Position numbers and translations under genes: made by a program
Shown: one piece after another, positions 46,407-54,334 of the stretch
Position numbering within the stretch: the stretch's first letter is position 1
Layout of the letters: every line of letters begins with the position of its first letter
Origin: Bacteroidales bacterium
GTDB lineage: Bacteria > Bacteroidota > Bacteroidia > Bacteroidales > UBA1715
Assembly (NCBI GenBank): GCA_024402335.1
Contig: JAKSTZ010000009.1
Coordinates: forward strand, 20,230-84,229
Length of the DNA stretch: 64,000 nt
Reading direction: 5' to 3'
The notes under the pieces: model-generated
Databases searched by the model: none
Told to the model about the DNA's origin: nothing
What the model saw: the letters and a program-made list of their open reading frames with translations, nothing else

Positions 46407-46582
46407 AACCGAATTAAAATTGAGCGTGCAAAGATAGAAAATAAATTAAGAGTTGAAAGATGTGGACTGTATTTCAGCAACAAAAGATGGTATATTAATA
46501 ATGTATAATAGGATTTATAAAATAAATTTTGTTTTATTTACTACAATGTTATGTCTGTTTTCTGCAGTTGTAATTATTTTTT

Positions 46583-46590
46583 TATATTTG
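46583..46590 (+). promoter_or_regulatory. -7 box of the TPR/PD40 gene
   Basis: TATATTTG, a complete -7 match 21 nt before the ATG. The -33 position (TTCT) is a poor match. Confidence 0.5.
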
Positions 46591-46611
46591 GAACGATTTT
46601 AGAAAAAGGCT

Positions 46612-48294
46612 ATGATAAAGAAGATTTATATAATTTCTGTGATGGTAATGCTTTCATTTACAGCGTTTTCACAGACTCAGGAAGATAAATTGCAATCGGT
46701 TCGATTGGATGCGGAATATTATTTTTTCAATGCGGACTATGAAAAAGCTTTGAAATTATTCAAAGATATCTTGAAAGATGATCCAGACAACTGTAATGTA
46801 AATTATAAGATAGGTGTTTGCTATCAGCGTATGCCTTTTGAAGCCGGTCGTTCTATCTCTTATTTGAAAAAGGCTGTAAAAGAGGTTACTGCAGATTATA
46901 TTGAAGGATCTGTTTCGGAAAGAAAAGCTCCTATATCTGCATGGTATGCTTTGGCCCGTGGCTATCATACCAATAAATTTTATGAAGAAGGTGTTGTTGC
47001 TTATCAGCAATATATAGATAGACTTTCTCCTAATGAACTACAAGCTCGTAAGCGTGCAATGCGTGAAATGATTTCTTGTCGAACTGCTGCAGAAATCATT
47101 AAGAATCCACAACCAGTGGAAATCTTTAATATTGGTAATGTTTTGAATACTGAATTTAATGATTTTAATCCATGTCCGACAGCCGATGGAAAATTGTTGT
47201 TCTTTACTCGTTTGGAAAAACAACAAATTATCTATAAAGATGGTGGCGAAGGTGGTATAGAAAGTAAACTTCGTATTTATTGTTCTAAATTTTTAGGTGG
47301 CGAACATTGGTCGGCACCGGTAGATGTGTCTGATCAGTTGTTGACGTTCGGCCATTGTAGTGTGTTGGCAGTTAACGATGAAGGTACATTTATGTTATTG
47401 TGTAAACATGCGAATGTCGACGATTTGAATGAAATCAAACAAGGTGGTACATTATATTATAGTACACGTCCAAGTCGTAATTCTTCGTGGTCGTTTATGA
47501 AGAAATTCGGAAAATCTATCAATACTTTAAATTCGCTTATTTCTGCAGCTGCAATTTCTGCAGATGGCAATACGTTGTATGTCGCTTCTAATAAAGAAGG
47601 CGGTATGGGTGGATATGATTTGTGGAAGAGTGAGTTGAAGAATGCGAAAAAGTATGAATGGTCAAAATTGCAAAATCTTGGTGCATCAATTAATACGGAA
47701 TATGATGAGTCTTGTCCTTCTATTTTAGCAGATGGTAAGACATTGTATTTCACTTCAGTCGGTCACTATAATATGGGTGGTTTTGATGTGTTTAAGTCTG
47801 TAAATTCAGGAAATGACAATTGGTCTAAACCTGAAAATCTTGGACATCCAATTAATACGCCAGATGACAATATGTTCTACAAACCTGCTTTAAATGGAGA
47901 ACTTGGTTTCTATTCTGTTGCTTTTAATGAAGGGTATTTCACTTTTGGTGGTAGCGATATATTCCAAGTAGAATATGTGCAGGATGAAGTTGTGATTCCT
48001 GCAACATTGCGTGGAACGGTTACGTTTGAGGATAAAAATACGGAAAGTTATAAGAAAACTCGTGTGCTTGTTCGTAAGGCTGTCTCAAATGAAGTGTTGA
48101 AGGAATTGCGTATAGATGAAGAAGGACATTATGAATGTACTTTGAATGAAGGACAATATGTAATAGAATATTCTGGTCCAAACTATTTGCATGTACAACG
48201 AAATGTAACAGTTGAAAAATCTACAGAAAAGAAATATTTTGACTTTGATGTTAATTTGCAAACAGACGATTTGTTTATCTTAGAAGATTTATAG
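46612..48294 (+). CDS. TPR and PD40 beta-propeller protein of the envelope
   Basis: 560 residues with a signal peptide (MIKKIYIISVMVMLSFTAFSQ). Order: TPR helices (about 25-170), then PD40/WD40-like repeats (about 180-460: FNPCPTADGKLLFFTR, SAAAISADGNTLYVASNKEGG, ESCPSILADGKTLYFTS), then a carboxypeptidase-regulatory-like beta domain (RGTVTFEDKNTESYKK). This resembles PorE of the type IX secretion system, but lacks the peptidoglycan-binding OmpA domain at the end, so it may be a paralogue with another anchor. Close spacing (1 nt) to recX puts it in one operon with recX and prfB. Confidence 0.78.
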   Translation: MIKKIYIISVMVMLSFTAFSQTQEDKLQSVRLDAEYYFFNADYEKALKLFKDILKDDPDNCNVNYKIGVCYQRMPFEAGRSISYLKKAVKEVTADYIEGSVSERKAPISAWYALARGYHTNKFYEEGVVAYQQYIDRLSPNELQARKRAMREMISCRTAAEIIKNPQPVEIFNIGNVLNTEFNDFNPCPTADGKLLFFTRLEKQQIIYKDGGEGGIESKLRIYCSKFLGGEHWSAPVDVSDQLLTFGHCSVLAVNDEGTFMLLCKHANVDDLNEIKQGGTLYYSTRPSRNSSWSFMKKFGKSINTLNSLISAAAISADGNTLYVASNKEGGMGGYDLWKSELKNAKKYEWSKLQNLGASINTEYDESCPSILADGKTLYFTSVGHYNMGGFDVFKSVNSGNDNWSKPENLGHPINTPDDNMFYKPALNGELGFYSVAFNEGYFTFGGSDIFQVEYVQDEVVIPATLRGTVTFEDKNTESYKKTRVLVRKAVSNEVLKELRIDEEGHYECTLNEGQYVIEYSGPNYLHVQRNVTVEKSTEKKYFDFDVNLQTDDLFILEDL

Positions 48295-48295
48295 T

Positions 48296-48784
48296 ATGAA
48301 TGTAAGAAAATTAACGCCAGAACAGGCTTTAGATAAATTGATGTCGTATTGCTCTAAAATGGAGCGTAGCGAATTTGATGTACGTCAGAAATTATTTATG
48401 TGGGGAATAACTGGCGATGCAGCACAAAAACTTATAAATAAGTTGAATGAGGATGGATTCATGGATTCTCAACGCTATATTTATTCCTACATTCGTGGTA
48501 AATTTTTCTATAAAAAGTGGGGACGTGTAAAAATTCGTTACAATTTAACATTACGCGGTTTCAAGGAATCGGTAATCAACGATGCGTTCGATGCGTTTTT
48601 CCCAACTGTAGATTATGAACAAATGATCTATGATCAATTACGTAGAAAAAATCAATCTTTAAATATCGAAGATGAATATCAACGTAAATCTAAATTGATT
48701 CAATTTGGACAGTCGCGTGGATATGAAACAGAAATTTCTCTTGCTTGTGCCGATAGAATTGTTGAATCAAAAGAAAACGAATAA
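48296..48784 (+). CDS. recX: Regulatory protein RecX
   Basis: 162 residues of three-helix repeats: ALDKLMSYCSKMERSEFDVRQKL at the start, then NEDGFMDSQRYIYSYI and KWGRVKIRYNLTLRGF, the RecX signature. It modulates RecA filaments. No recA is adjacent. The stop overlaps the prfB start (TAATG). Confidence 0.9.
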   Translation: MNVRKLTPEQALDKLMSYCSKMERSEFDVRQKLFMWGITGDAAQKLINKLNEDGFMDSQRYIYSYIRGKFFYKKWGRVKIRYNLTLRGFKESVINDAFDAFFPTVDYEQMIYDQLRRKNQSLNIEDEYQRKSKLIQFGQSRGYETEISLACADRIVESKENE

Positions 48785-49885
48785 TGATTACAACAGATCA
48801 GGTAAAAGAATTGGTGAATCGCCAGCAGGCGTTAAGGAGGCATCTTTGACATCGACAATCGTTTGATTCGATTGGAAGAAGAGGAGTTGAAAACTCATGA
48901 TCCTAATTTTTGGGACGATCCTAAAAAAGCAGAACAGCAATTAAAAAAGGTTACTTCTATTAAGAAGTGGACCGAGGCTTATTCTGAAGTAGAAAAGGCT
49001 TCTGAAGATTTACAGGTACTTTGTGATTTTTACAAAGAAGGGGAAGCTTCTTTGGATGATGTTGAAGTACAGTATAATGATACGCTGAAAAAAATTGAAT
49101 CTCTGGAGTTTAAGAATATGCTTCAGAAAGAAGAAGATCAGTTTGGCGCAATATTAAAAATTAATCCAGGTGCTGGTGGTACGGAAAGTCATGACTGGGC
49201 TTCTATGCTTCTTCGAATGTACACTCGTTGGGGAGAAGAAAATGGTTACAAGGTTAATGTCATTGATATTCAGGATGGTGATATTGCTGGAATTAGTTCA
49301 GCAACTATAGAATTTGAGGGTGATTATGCCTATGGCTATTTAAAAGGTGAAAATGGCGTTCATCGACTTGTGCGTGTATCGCCTTTTGACGCTGGTGCCC
49401 GTCGTCATACTTCATTTGCTTCGGTAGATGTAGTGCCGATGATTGATGATACAATAGAAATTGTTATCAATCCTGCCGATTTGGAATGGGATACCTATCG
49501 TTCGAGTGGAGCAGGTGGACAGAATGTCAACAAGGTGGAAACCGCCGTTCGTTTGCGACATAAACCTACGGGAATTGTGATAGAAAATATGGAAAGCCGC
49601 TCGCAACTTCAAAATAAGGAAAAAGCGTTGACGTTATTGAAATCACAATTATATCAACTGGAACTCCGTAAACGTGAGGAAGAACAGGCTGCACGTAATG
49701 GCGAAAAGTTGAAAATAGAGTGGGGTTCACAGATTCGTAACTATGTGCTTCATCCATATAAGTTGGTGAAAGACGTACGTACCAATTACGAAACTTCTAA
49801 TACACAAGCTGTGTTAGATGGTGATTTGAATACTTTTATCAAAGAATATTTGATGCTTGTCTCTAATAAGCCAAGCGAAGAATAA
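48784..49885 (+). CDS. prfB: Peptide chain release factor 2, programmed +1 frameshift
   Basis: 366 residues once joined: 48784-48846 (21 codons ending CTT) and, skipping one T, 48848-49885. The in-frame TGA at 48847-48849 sits in CTT-TGA-C, with an AGGAGG Shine-Dalgarno-like stimulator (48835-48840) three bases before the CTT, exactly as in the classic autoregulated prfB. The specificity motif is SPF ([17 protein letters not shown]), and GGQ is at residues 244-246 ([11 protein letters not shown]). RF2 reads UAA/UGA; low RF2 allows frameshifting and so more RF2. Confidence 0.96.
48835..48850 (+). promoter_or_regulatory. Programmed frameshift site of prfB
   Basis: AGGAGG-CAT-CTT-TGA-C. The ribosome pauses at TGA, the SD-like sequence pulls, and the CTT tRNA slips +1 onto TTT. 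Confidence 0.93.
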
Positions 49886-49890
49886 TATTT

Positions 49891-49920
49891 AGAGATGCGA
49901 AAAATCGCATCTCTTTTTTA
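49891..49920. terminator. Bidirectional terminator
   Basis: AGAGATGCGA (49891-49900) and TCGCATCTCT (49905-49914) form a perfect 10-bp stem with loop AAAA and T-runs; it separates convergent prfB and the zinc-ribbon gene. Confidence 0.9.
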
Positions 49921-50208
49921 ATCTGCAAAACTCATAAACCCGTCATCTTGCTTCATTGCCCCGCCGCATTGTGGACAACCCATGTCTGGTGTCCATACCG
50001 AAACGGGATTGTTGCAGCTTCTACACTGTAGTTTTAGTTGGGTCACATCAATTTGATAATTTTCTCCTGCTTCTACATGGACTATTGTTTTGCATTTTTT
50101 ACAATAACATTGTGCAAATAGTCCAGACATTAAAGGTACATACGGAGTGGCTGATGCAACAATTTCGTAGTTGCATTGCTTACATTTGAATTTTCCTAAT
50201 ACTGCCAT
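49918..50208 (-). CDS. Zinc-ribbon protein
   Basis: 96 residues with several CxxC knuckles: FKCKQCNYEI, CYCKKCKTIV, LQCRSCNNPV and MGCPQCGGAM, i.e. two zinc ribbons. No catalytic domain. Similar small zinc-ribbon proteins are common in Bacteroidetes without known role. Monocistronic between a terminator and the divergent GH2 gene. Confidence 0.75.
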   Translation of the reverse strand: MAVLGKFKCKQCNYEIVASATPYVPLMSGLFAQCYCKKCKTIVHVEAGENYQIDVTQLKLQCRSCNNPVSVWTPDMGCPQCGGAMKQDDGFMSFAD

Positions 50209-50301
50209 ATTTGTTCTAATTTAAATTTTCTAAATATACGAAATAAAATAGAATTGTCCACTAATTTTTGCTCGTTTCGTGTATTGCTCACAATAGAGTT
50301 G

Positions 50302-50309
50302 TATCTTTG
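50302..50309 (+). promoter_or_regulatory. -7 box of the GH2 gene
   Basis: TATCTTTG 15 nt before the ATG; the -33 position is a poor match, so an activator may be needed. Confidence 0.5.
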
Positions 50310-50324
50310 AAAAAAATAATTTAA

Positions 50325-53237
50325 ATGAAAAAAATTACGATATATTTTCTTTTATCGCTATTGCTTTCTGCATGTTCTCGCACGATTTCAACAACCGATG
50401 TGGCAGATGGTCGTGTGGTGATTTCCTTGAATAATGATTGGAAATTTGCATTGGGGCATTCATACGATCGTGATAAGGATTTTAAGAATGGAACTTCATA
50501 TTTCTCGTATGTGACCAAAGCTGGCTATGGTGATGGCCCGGCAGCAAAGGATTTTGATGATAGGATGTGGCGAACTGTTAGTGTTCCGCATGATTGGTGT
50601 GTGGAATTGCCGTTTGCCGAAAATGGAAGTGTAAGTCATGGTTCCAAGGCCATAGGACGAAATTATCCGGAAAGCAGCGTAGGTTGGTATAGAAAGTCAT
50701 TTTTTATAGATTCCGCCGATTTCGGTAAGAAGATTTCTGTTGAATTTGAAGGTGTGTTTCGTGACTCGAAAGTGTGGTGCAATGGGTTCTATTTGGGAAA
50801 TGAACCAAGTGGTTACATGGGATTCTCGTATGATTTGACCGAATATTTGAATTATGGTGGTGAAAATGTCATAGCAGTTCGTGCCGATGCTTCGTTCGAA
50901 GAGGGTTGGTTTTATGAAGGTGCTGGTATTTATAGAAATGTTAATCTTGTAAAAACAAATCCGTTGCACGTCGCTCGTTATGGTACTTTTATAACAACAG
51001 ATGCCATTACTGATTCAAAGGCAGAACTAACGTCTCGTACGAAAATTGTGAACGAATCAAATGAGCCTGCAACTTTTATTGTTGTGGAGAAGATTATAAA
51101 TCCAGATGAAGCTTTAAAAAATACAGATAAAATAGCTTTTGGTGAAGGACAAGTGAAGAAACAATCAAGGGAGATACATCTTGAACCACATAGTTCTACA
51201 GAAGTTGTATTGCATTACTCTATTTCCGATCCTTTGTTGTGGAATGTATGGGATGAAGGTTTCCCATATTTGTACAGAAGTGATGTCTGTGTTTATGATG
51301 TAAAGAATGAAAAGGTTGTAGATACATACCAAACTCATTTTGGCATCCGTACTATTGCGTTTGATGCAGATAAAGGTTTATTAGTGAATGGCAAACAGGT
51401 AAAAGCTCGTGGCGTTTGCCTACATCAAGATCACGCCGGCGTTGGTGTGGCAATTACTCCAGGCTTACAGCAATATCGTGTTAGAAAAATGATGGACATG
51501 GGATGTAATGCAATCAGAACGTCTCACAATCCTCCTGCACCAGATTTTTTGAATGTTTGTGATAGACTGGGTGTTTTGGTAATGGATGAGTTGCGTTTGA
51601 TGGGAATCAATCAGGAGCACAAGAAAAATATTGAACAATTACTTCTTCGCGATAGAAATCATCCAAGTGTATTTATATGGTCTTTAGGTAATGAGGAGTG
51701 GGCGATAGAAGGAAATGAGAAAGGGGCCCGAATTGCAAAAAATATGGAGCAATACGCACATTTATTTGATTCTTCGAGAGCGTTTACTATAGCAACAAGT
51801 GGTGGTTGGGATACCGGTATAGGTGCGGTTACGGAAGTTTTTGGGGTGAATTATCTGAGTCATGGTGATGTGTTGGATCATAAGAAAAAATTCCCAAATC
51901 AATCGATGATAGGAACGGAAGAAGGAAATACAGAACGGACTCGTGGAATCTATCAGTCAAATCATGAAAAATGCTGGATGGAACGAACACAAATACATAA
52001 TGATTATGGAATGCGTAATGCTTGGAAATTTTATGACTCGTTGGATTGGGCATCGGGCTTATTCTATTGGACGGGGTTAGATTACCGTGGCGAACCTACG
52101 CCGTATGAATATCCTGCGGTCGTTTCACAATTTGGAATTACAGATTTATGTGGCTTCGAAAAAGATAATTTCTATTACTTGAAATCGTGGTGGACCAAAG
52201 ATGTGGTTCTTCATATTGCATCGAATTGGGATTATGCAGAAGGTACGGATTCGGTTGATGTCATAGTGTATTCTAATTGTCCGCAAGTGGAACTATTTGT
52301 GAATAAACAATCTCAGGGAATTCGCTCTATAGCAAAAAATGACTTTGCGACATGGAAAGTGAAATTTGTTCCTGGTTTGCTTTCTGCTATAGGCTACAAT
52401 GAGAAAGGTGAACGAATGTGTGGGGAAGGTGACGGAAAAAGTTATGGTGTTTCTATAGTAAATGGTGAATCAAAATCTACAACGTTGAAAATGCATAGTG
52501 CTGATTATAGTGATGTCTCTATAATTACCGTATATGCCGTAGATGAGAACGATAGAGTGGATATTACGGCAAATAATCAAGTCTTGTTCACTATAGATGG
52601 TGATGTTGATATGGTATATGTTGGAAATGGAAATCCCTCAAGTCATGAGCCGGAAGTCTTTTTTTCAGAAAATGTTGTTTCTCAGATTGTTGATCTAAAA
52701 GAATGTACGGTTACCAATCTTGAAAATCGAAAAGAAGTTGTCGAAGGATATAACTATTCTTCGTGGATTCCTGCTTTTTCTGCAGAGCCTGATAATAGAC
52801 ATTGGGACGTGTATGAAGATTCGTTGAAGGTGATTCGTGGTACATTCAATTTAGATAGGTTTGACGAAAGTATGGTGGTTACGTTGTTTGCAAAAAGCAT
52901 AGTAGAACAGCAGACTATCTATGTGAATGGACATGAATTACAAACGAATATACAACGGGCTGATAAATTAGATGCAATTCAAATTCCGTTGGATTATTTG
53001 AAGGTTGGAAGAAATGAATATGTGGTAACAGGACAGAAATTCCGTAAAAAATATATGTATGATGAACCAAATCGTGAACCGGGAAGTGTCCAAATTCAGT
53101 ATCCTATGCCACAAATTACTCGTTGTTTGTTTAATGGATATGCGCAACTTATAGTGAAACGGAAACAAAATGGTAAACCGCTACAAATTACAGCGAAAGC
53201 GGAAGGAAAGAAGGAGAACTCGGTGAAAGTAAAATAA
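50325..53237 (+). CDS. GH2 family glycosidase (beta-galactosidase-like lipoprotein)
   Basis: 970 residues, lipoprotein signal (MKKITIYFLLSLLLSACS). Domain order of GH2: sugar-binding jelly roll (about 30-230, SVGWYRKSFFIDSADFGKKI), Ig-like domain, TIM barrel from about 340 (RGVCLHQDHAGVG; NAIRTSHNPPAPDFL) with acid/base E457 in SLGNEEWA and probable nucleophile E532 in MIGTEEGN, then Ig-like domains and a long C-terminal extension. Expected to cleave a beta-galactoside or related sugar at the cell surface or in the periplasm; the true substrate is open. No SusC/SusD pair nearby, so it is not in a full polysaccharide locus. Confidence 0.88.
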   Translation: MKKITIYFLLSLLLSACSRTISTTDVADGRVVISLNNDWKFALGHSYDRDKDFKNGTSYFSYVTKAGYGDGPAAKDFDDRMWRTVSVPHDWCVELPFAENGSVSHGSKAIGRNYPESSVGWYRKSFFIDSADFGKKISVEFEGVFRDSKVWCNGFYLGNEPSGYMGFSYDLTEYLNYGGENVIAVRADASFEEGWFYEGAGIYRNVNLVKTNPLHVARYGTFITTDAITDSKAELTSRTKIVNESNEPATFIVVEKIINPDEALKNTDKIAFGEGQVKKQSREIHLEPHSSTEVVLHYSISDPLLWNVWDEGFPYLYRSDVCVYDVKNEKVVDTYQTHFGIRTIAFDADKGLLVNGKQVKARGVCLHQDHAGVGVAITPGLQQYRVRKMMDMGCNAIRTSHNPPAPDFLNVCDRLGVLVMDELRLMGINQEHKKNIEQLLLRDRNHPSVFIWSLGNEEWAIEGNEKGARIAKNMEQYAHLFDSSRAFTIATSGGWDTGIGAVTEVFGVNYLSHGDVLDHKKKFPNQSMIGTEEGNTERTRGIYQSNHEKCWMERTQIHNDYGMRNAWKFYDSLDWASGLFYWTGLDYRGEPTPYEYPAVVSQFGITDLCGFEKDNFYYLKSWWTKDVVLHIASNWDYAEGTDSVDVIVYSNCPQVELFVNKQSQGIRSIAKNDFATWKVKFVPGLLSAIGYNEKGERMCGEGDGKSYGVSIVNGESKSTTLKMHSADYSDVSIITVYAVDENDRVDITANNQVLFTIDGDVDMVYVGNGNPSSHEPEVFFSENVVSQIVDLKECTVTNLENRKEVVEGYNYSSWIPAFSAEPDNRHWDVYEDSLKVIRGTFNLDRFDESMVVTLFAKSIVEQQTIYVNGHELQTNIQRADKLDAIQIPLDYLKVGRNEYVVTGQKFRKKYMYDEPNREPGSVQIQYPMPQITRCLFNGYAQLIVKRKQNGKPLQITAKAEGKKENSVKVK

Positions 53238-53248
53238 TAATTGTCGTT

Positions 53249-54133
53249 TTATAATTGGTCAAGAATAATCCTTGCATTCAATCCTATTCTGTCAATTCCG
53301 AATGTTTTAATTCCTGCGTCACGTATTGAGGCTCCACAATGCCAAAGTTCGTCGTCAATTATTATCCAACGATCATGTTGTTCGGTAACCCATTTTTTTA
53401 TTTCTAGTTTTTTGAGAGGATATTGGCTGTTGTATTGTTTCATAAGAAGTCGTAGGTTTGCTCCAACTCCGCTGGTGTAAATTATGGTTTCAACTCCGTC
53501 TTGACGGGCATGAAGCAAATCGATGGTTGGGGCACTAATATAGCCGTCTACTAAAATTATTCTATGTTTCGCATTTCTAATGAGTTCTGTAATAAAGGCT
53601 TTCGCTTCATAAATTTGTCCTGCTGAAAATATATGAGCTTTCTCTTGTAATGTTCCGTCTTCTAAACCGTCAAGTATATTATTTATTTTAATATCGGTTT
53701 CTAATTGATGTTTTTCTACTAAATCTAATCTTTGAAATATTCCTGCATTTTCCGTAATAAAATGTCGCATAGAGACAAAAGCTCGCATAATACAAATATT
53801 CATTTGTATTGCAAATGGGGTTCTTAATATTCCGCTTAAAGCAGAAACACCTTGCTCTGTAAATGCATAAGGAAGTTGTCTATCACCACCTCTCAATTTT
53901 GAAATGCCAATTTGGCATTTCAAAACTTCCCATTCTTCTTTAGATAACTGAAATCTAAAGTCTTCTGGAAATCGTTCTGTGTTACGTTTCACTTGACGAT
54001 TCATTTGGCCAACTTCTACCTGATATAATTCTGCTAGATCTCTGTCAAGCATTACTTTCAAACCACGAATTTCGTGGATTTTTGTTTTGATTTCTTCAAT
54101 GCCGATTTGTTGGAGGCTTTCGTTAGTTTGCAT
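53249..54133 (-). CDS. ORF6N-domain protein with C-terminal PLD-like region
   Basis: 294 residues. The N-terminal ORF6N/KilA-N-type DNA-binding domain is clear: IHEIRGLKVMLDRDLAELYQVEVGQ, NTERFPEDFRFQLSKEEWE, then RGGDRQLPYAFTEQGVSALSG. The C-terminal 130 residues look like half of a phospholipase-D/nuclease domain, with HDRWIIIDDELWHCGASIRD, a variant of HxK-x4-D-x6-GS in which Lys is replaced by Arg. ORF6N proteins come from phages and mobile elements, yet this type is widespread as a single chromosomal gene in Bacteroidetes. It lies between two glycosidase genes. Role unknown. Confidence 0.82.
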   Translation of the reverse strand: MQTNESLQQIGIEEIKTKIHEIRGLKVMLDRDLAELYQVEVGQMNRQVKRNTERFPEDFRFQLSKEEWEVLKCQIGISKLRGGDRQLPYAFTEQGVSALSGILRTPFAIQMNICIMRAFVSMRHFITENAGIFQRLDLVEKHQLETDIKINNILDGLEDGTLQEKAHIFSAGQIYEAKAFITELIRNAKHRIILVDGYISAPTIDLLHARQDGVETIIYTSGVGANLRLLMKQYNSQYPLKKLEIKKWVTEQHDRWIIIDDELWHCGASIRDAGIKTFGIDRIGLNARIILDQL

Positions 54134-54311
54134 AATGATTAGTTTGTTGCGTTGTTCAAAGATATAAATTCTCTTATTCAGTGCAAAATGCTAATATGTA
54201 ATGATTTTTAATCTGATAATATTTAGTATGGGCTTACTTCGTTTTGTTTGTAAATATTGCTGAAAATAAATTGATATCGAATGAAAAAGCATGTGATTTC
54301 GTTTATTTTAT

Positions 54312-54319
54312 TATCTTTG
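54312..54319 (+). promoter_or_regulatory. -7 box of the GH31 gene
   Basis: TATCTTTG, 15 nt before the ATG at 54335. Its place downstream of the longer in-frame start (54281) shows that the latter cannot be used by this transcript. Confidence 0.55.
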
Positions 54320-54334
54320 TGTAAAAGAAACAAT

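Noticed and set aside
45736..46483. Long ORFs on both strands over the repetitive part of the pseudouridine synthase gene (233 aa plus, 219 aa minus in another frame)
   Set aside because: They arise from codon repeats (Arg, Glu, Phe) and lack family features; the minus-strand frame with S4 and synthase domains is the real one.
48863..49885. prfB starting at a TTG at 48863
   Set aside because: The upstream frame with AGGAGG and CTT-TGA-C is the conserved programmed frameshift, so the gene starts at 48784.
54281..54334. Longer N-terminus for the GH31 protein
   Set aside because: The -7 box TATCTTTG lies inside this extension, and the ATG at 54335 gives a proper lipoprotein signal.
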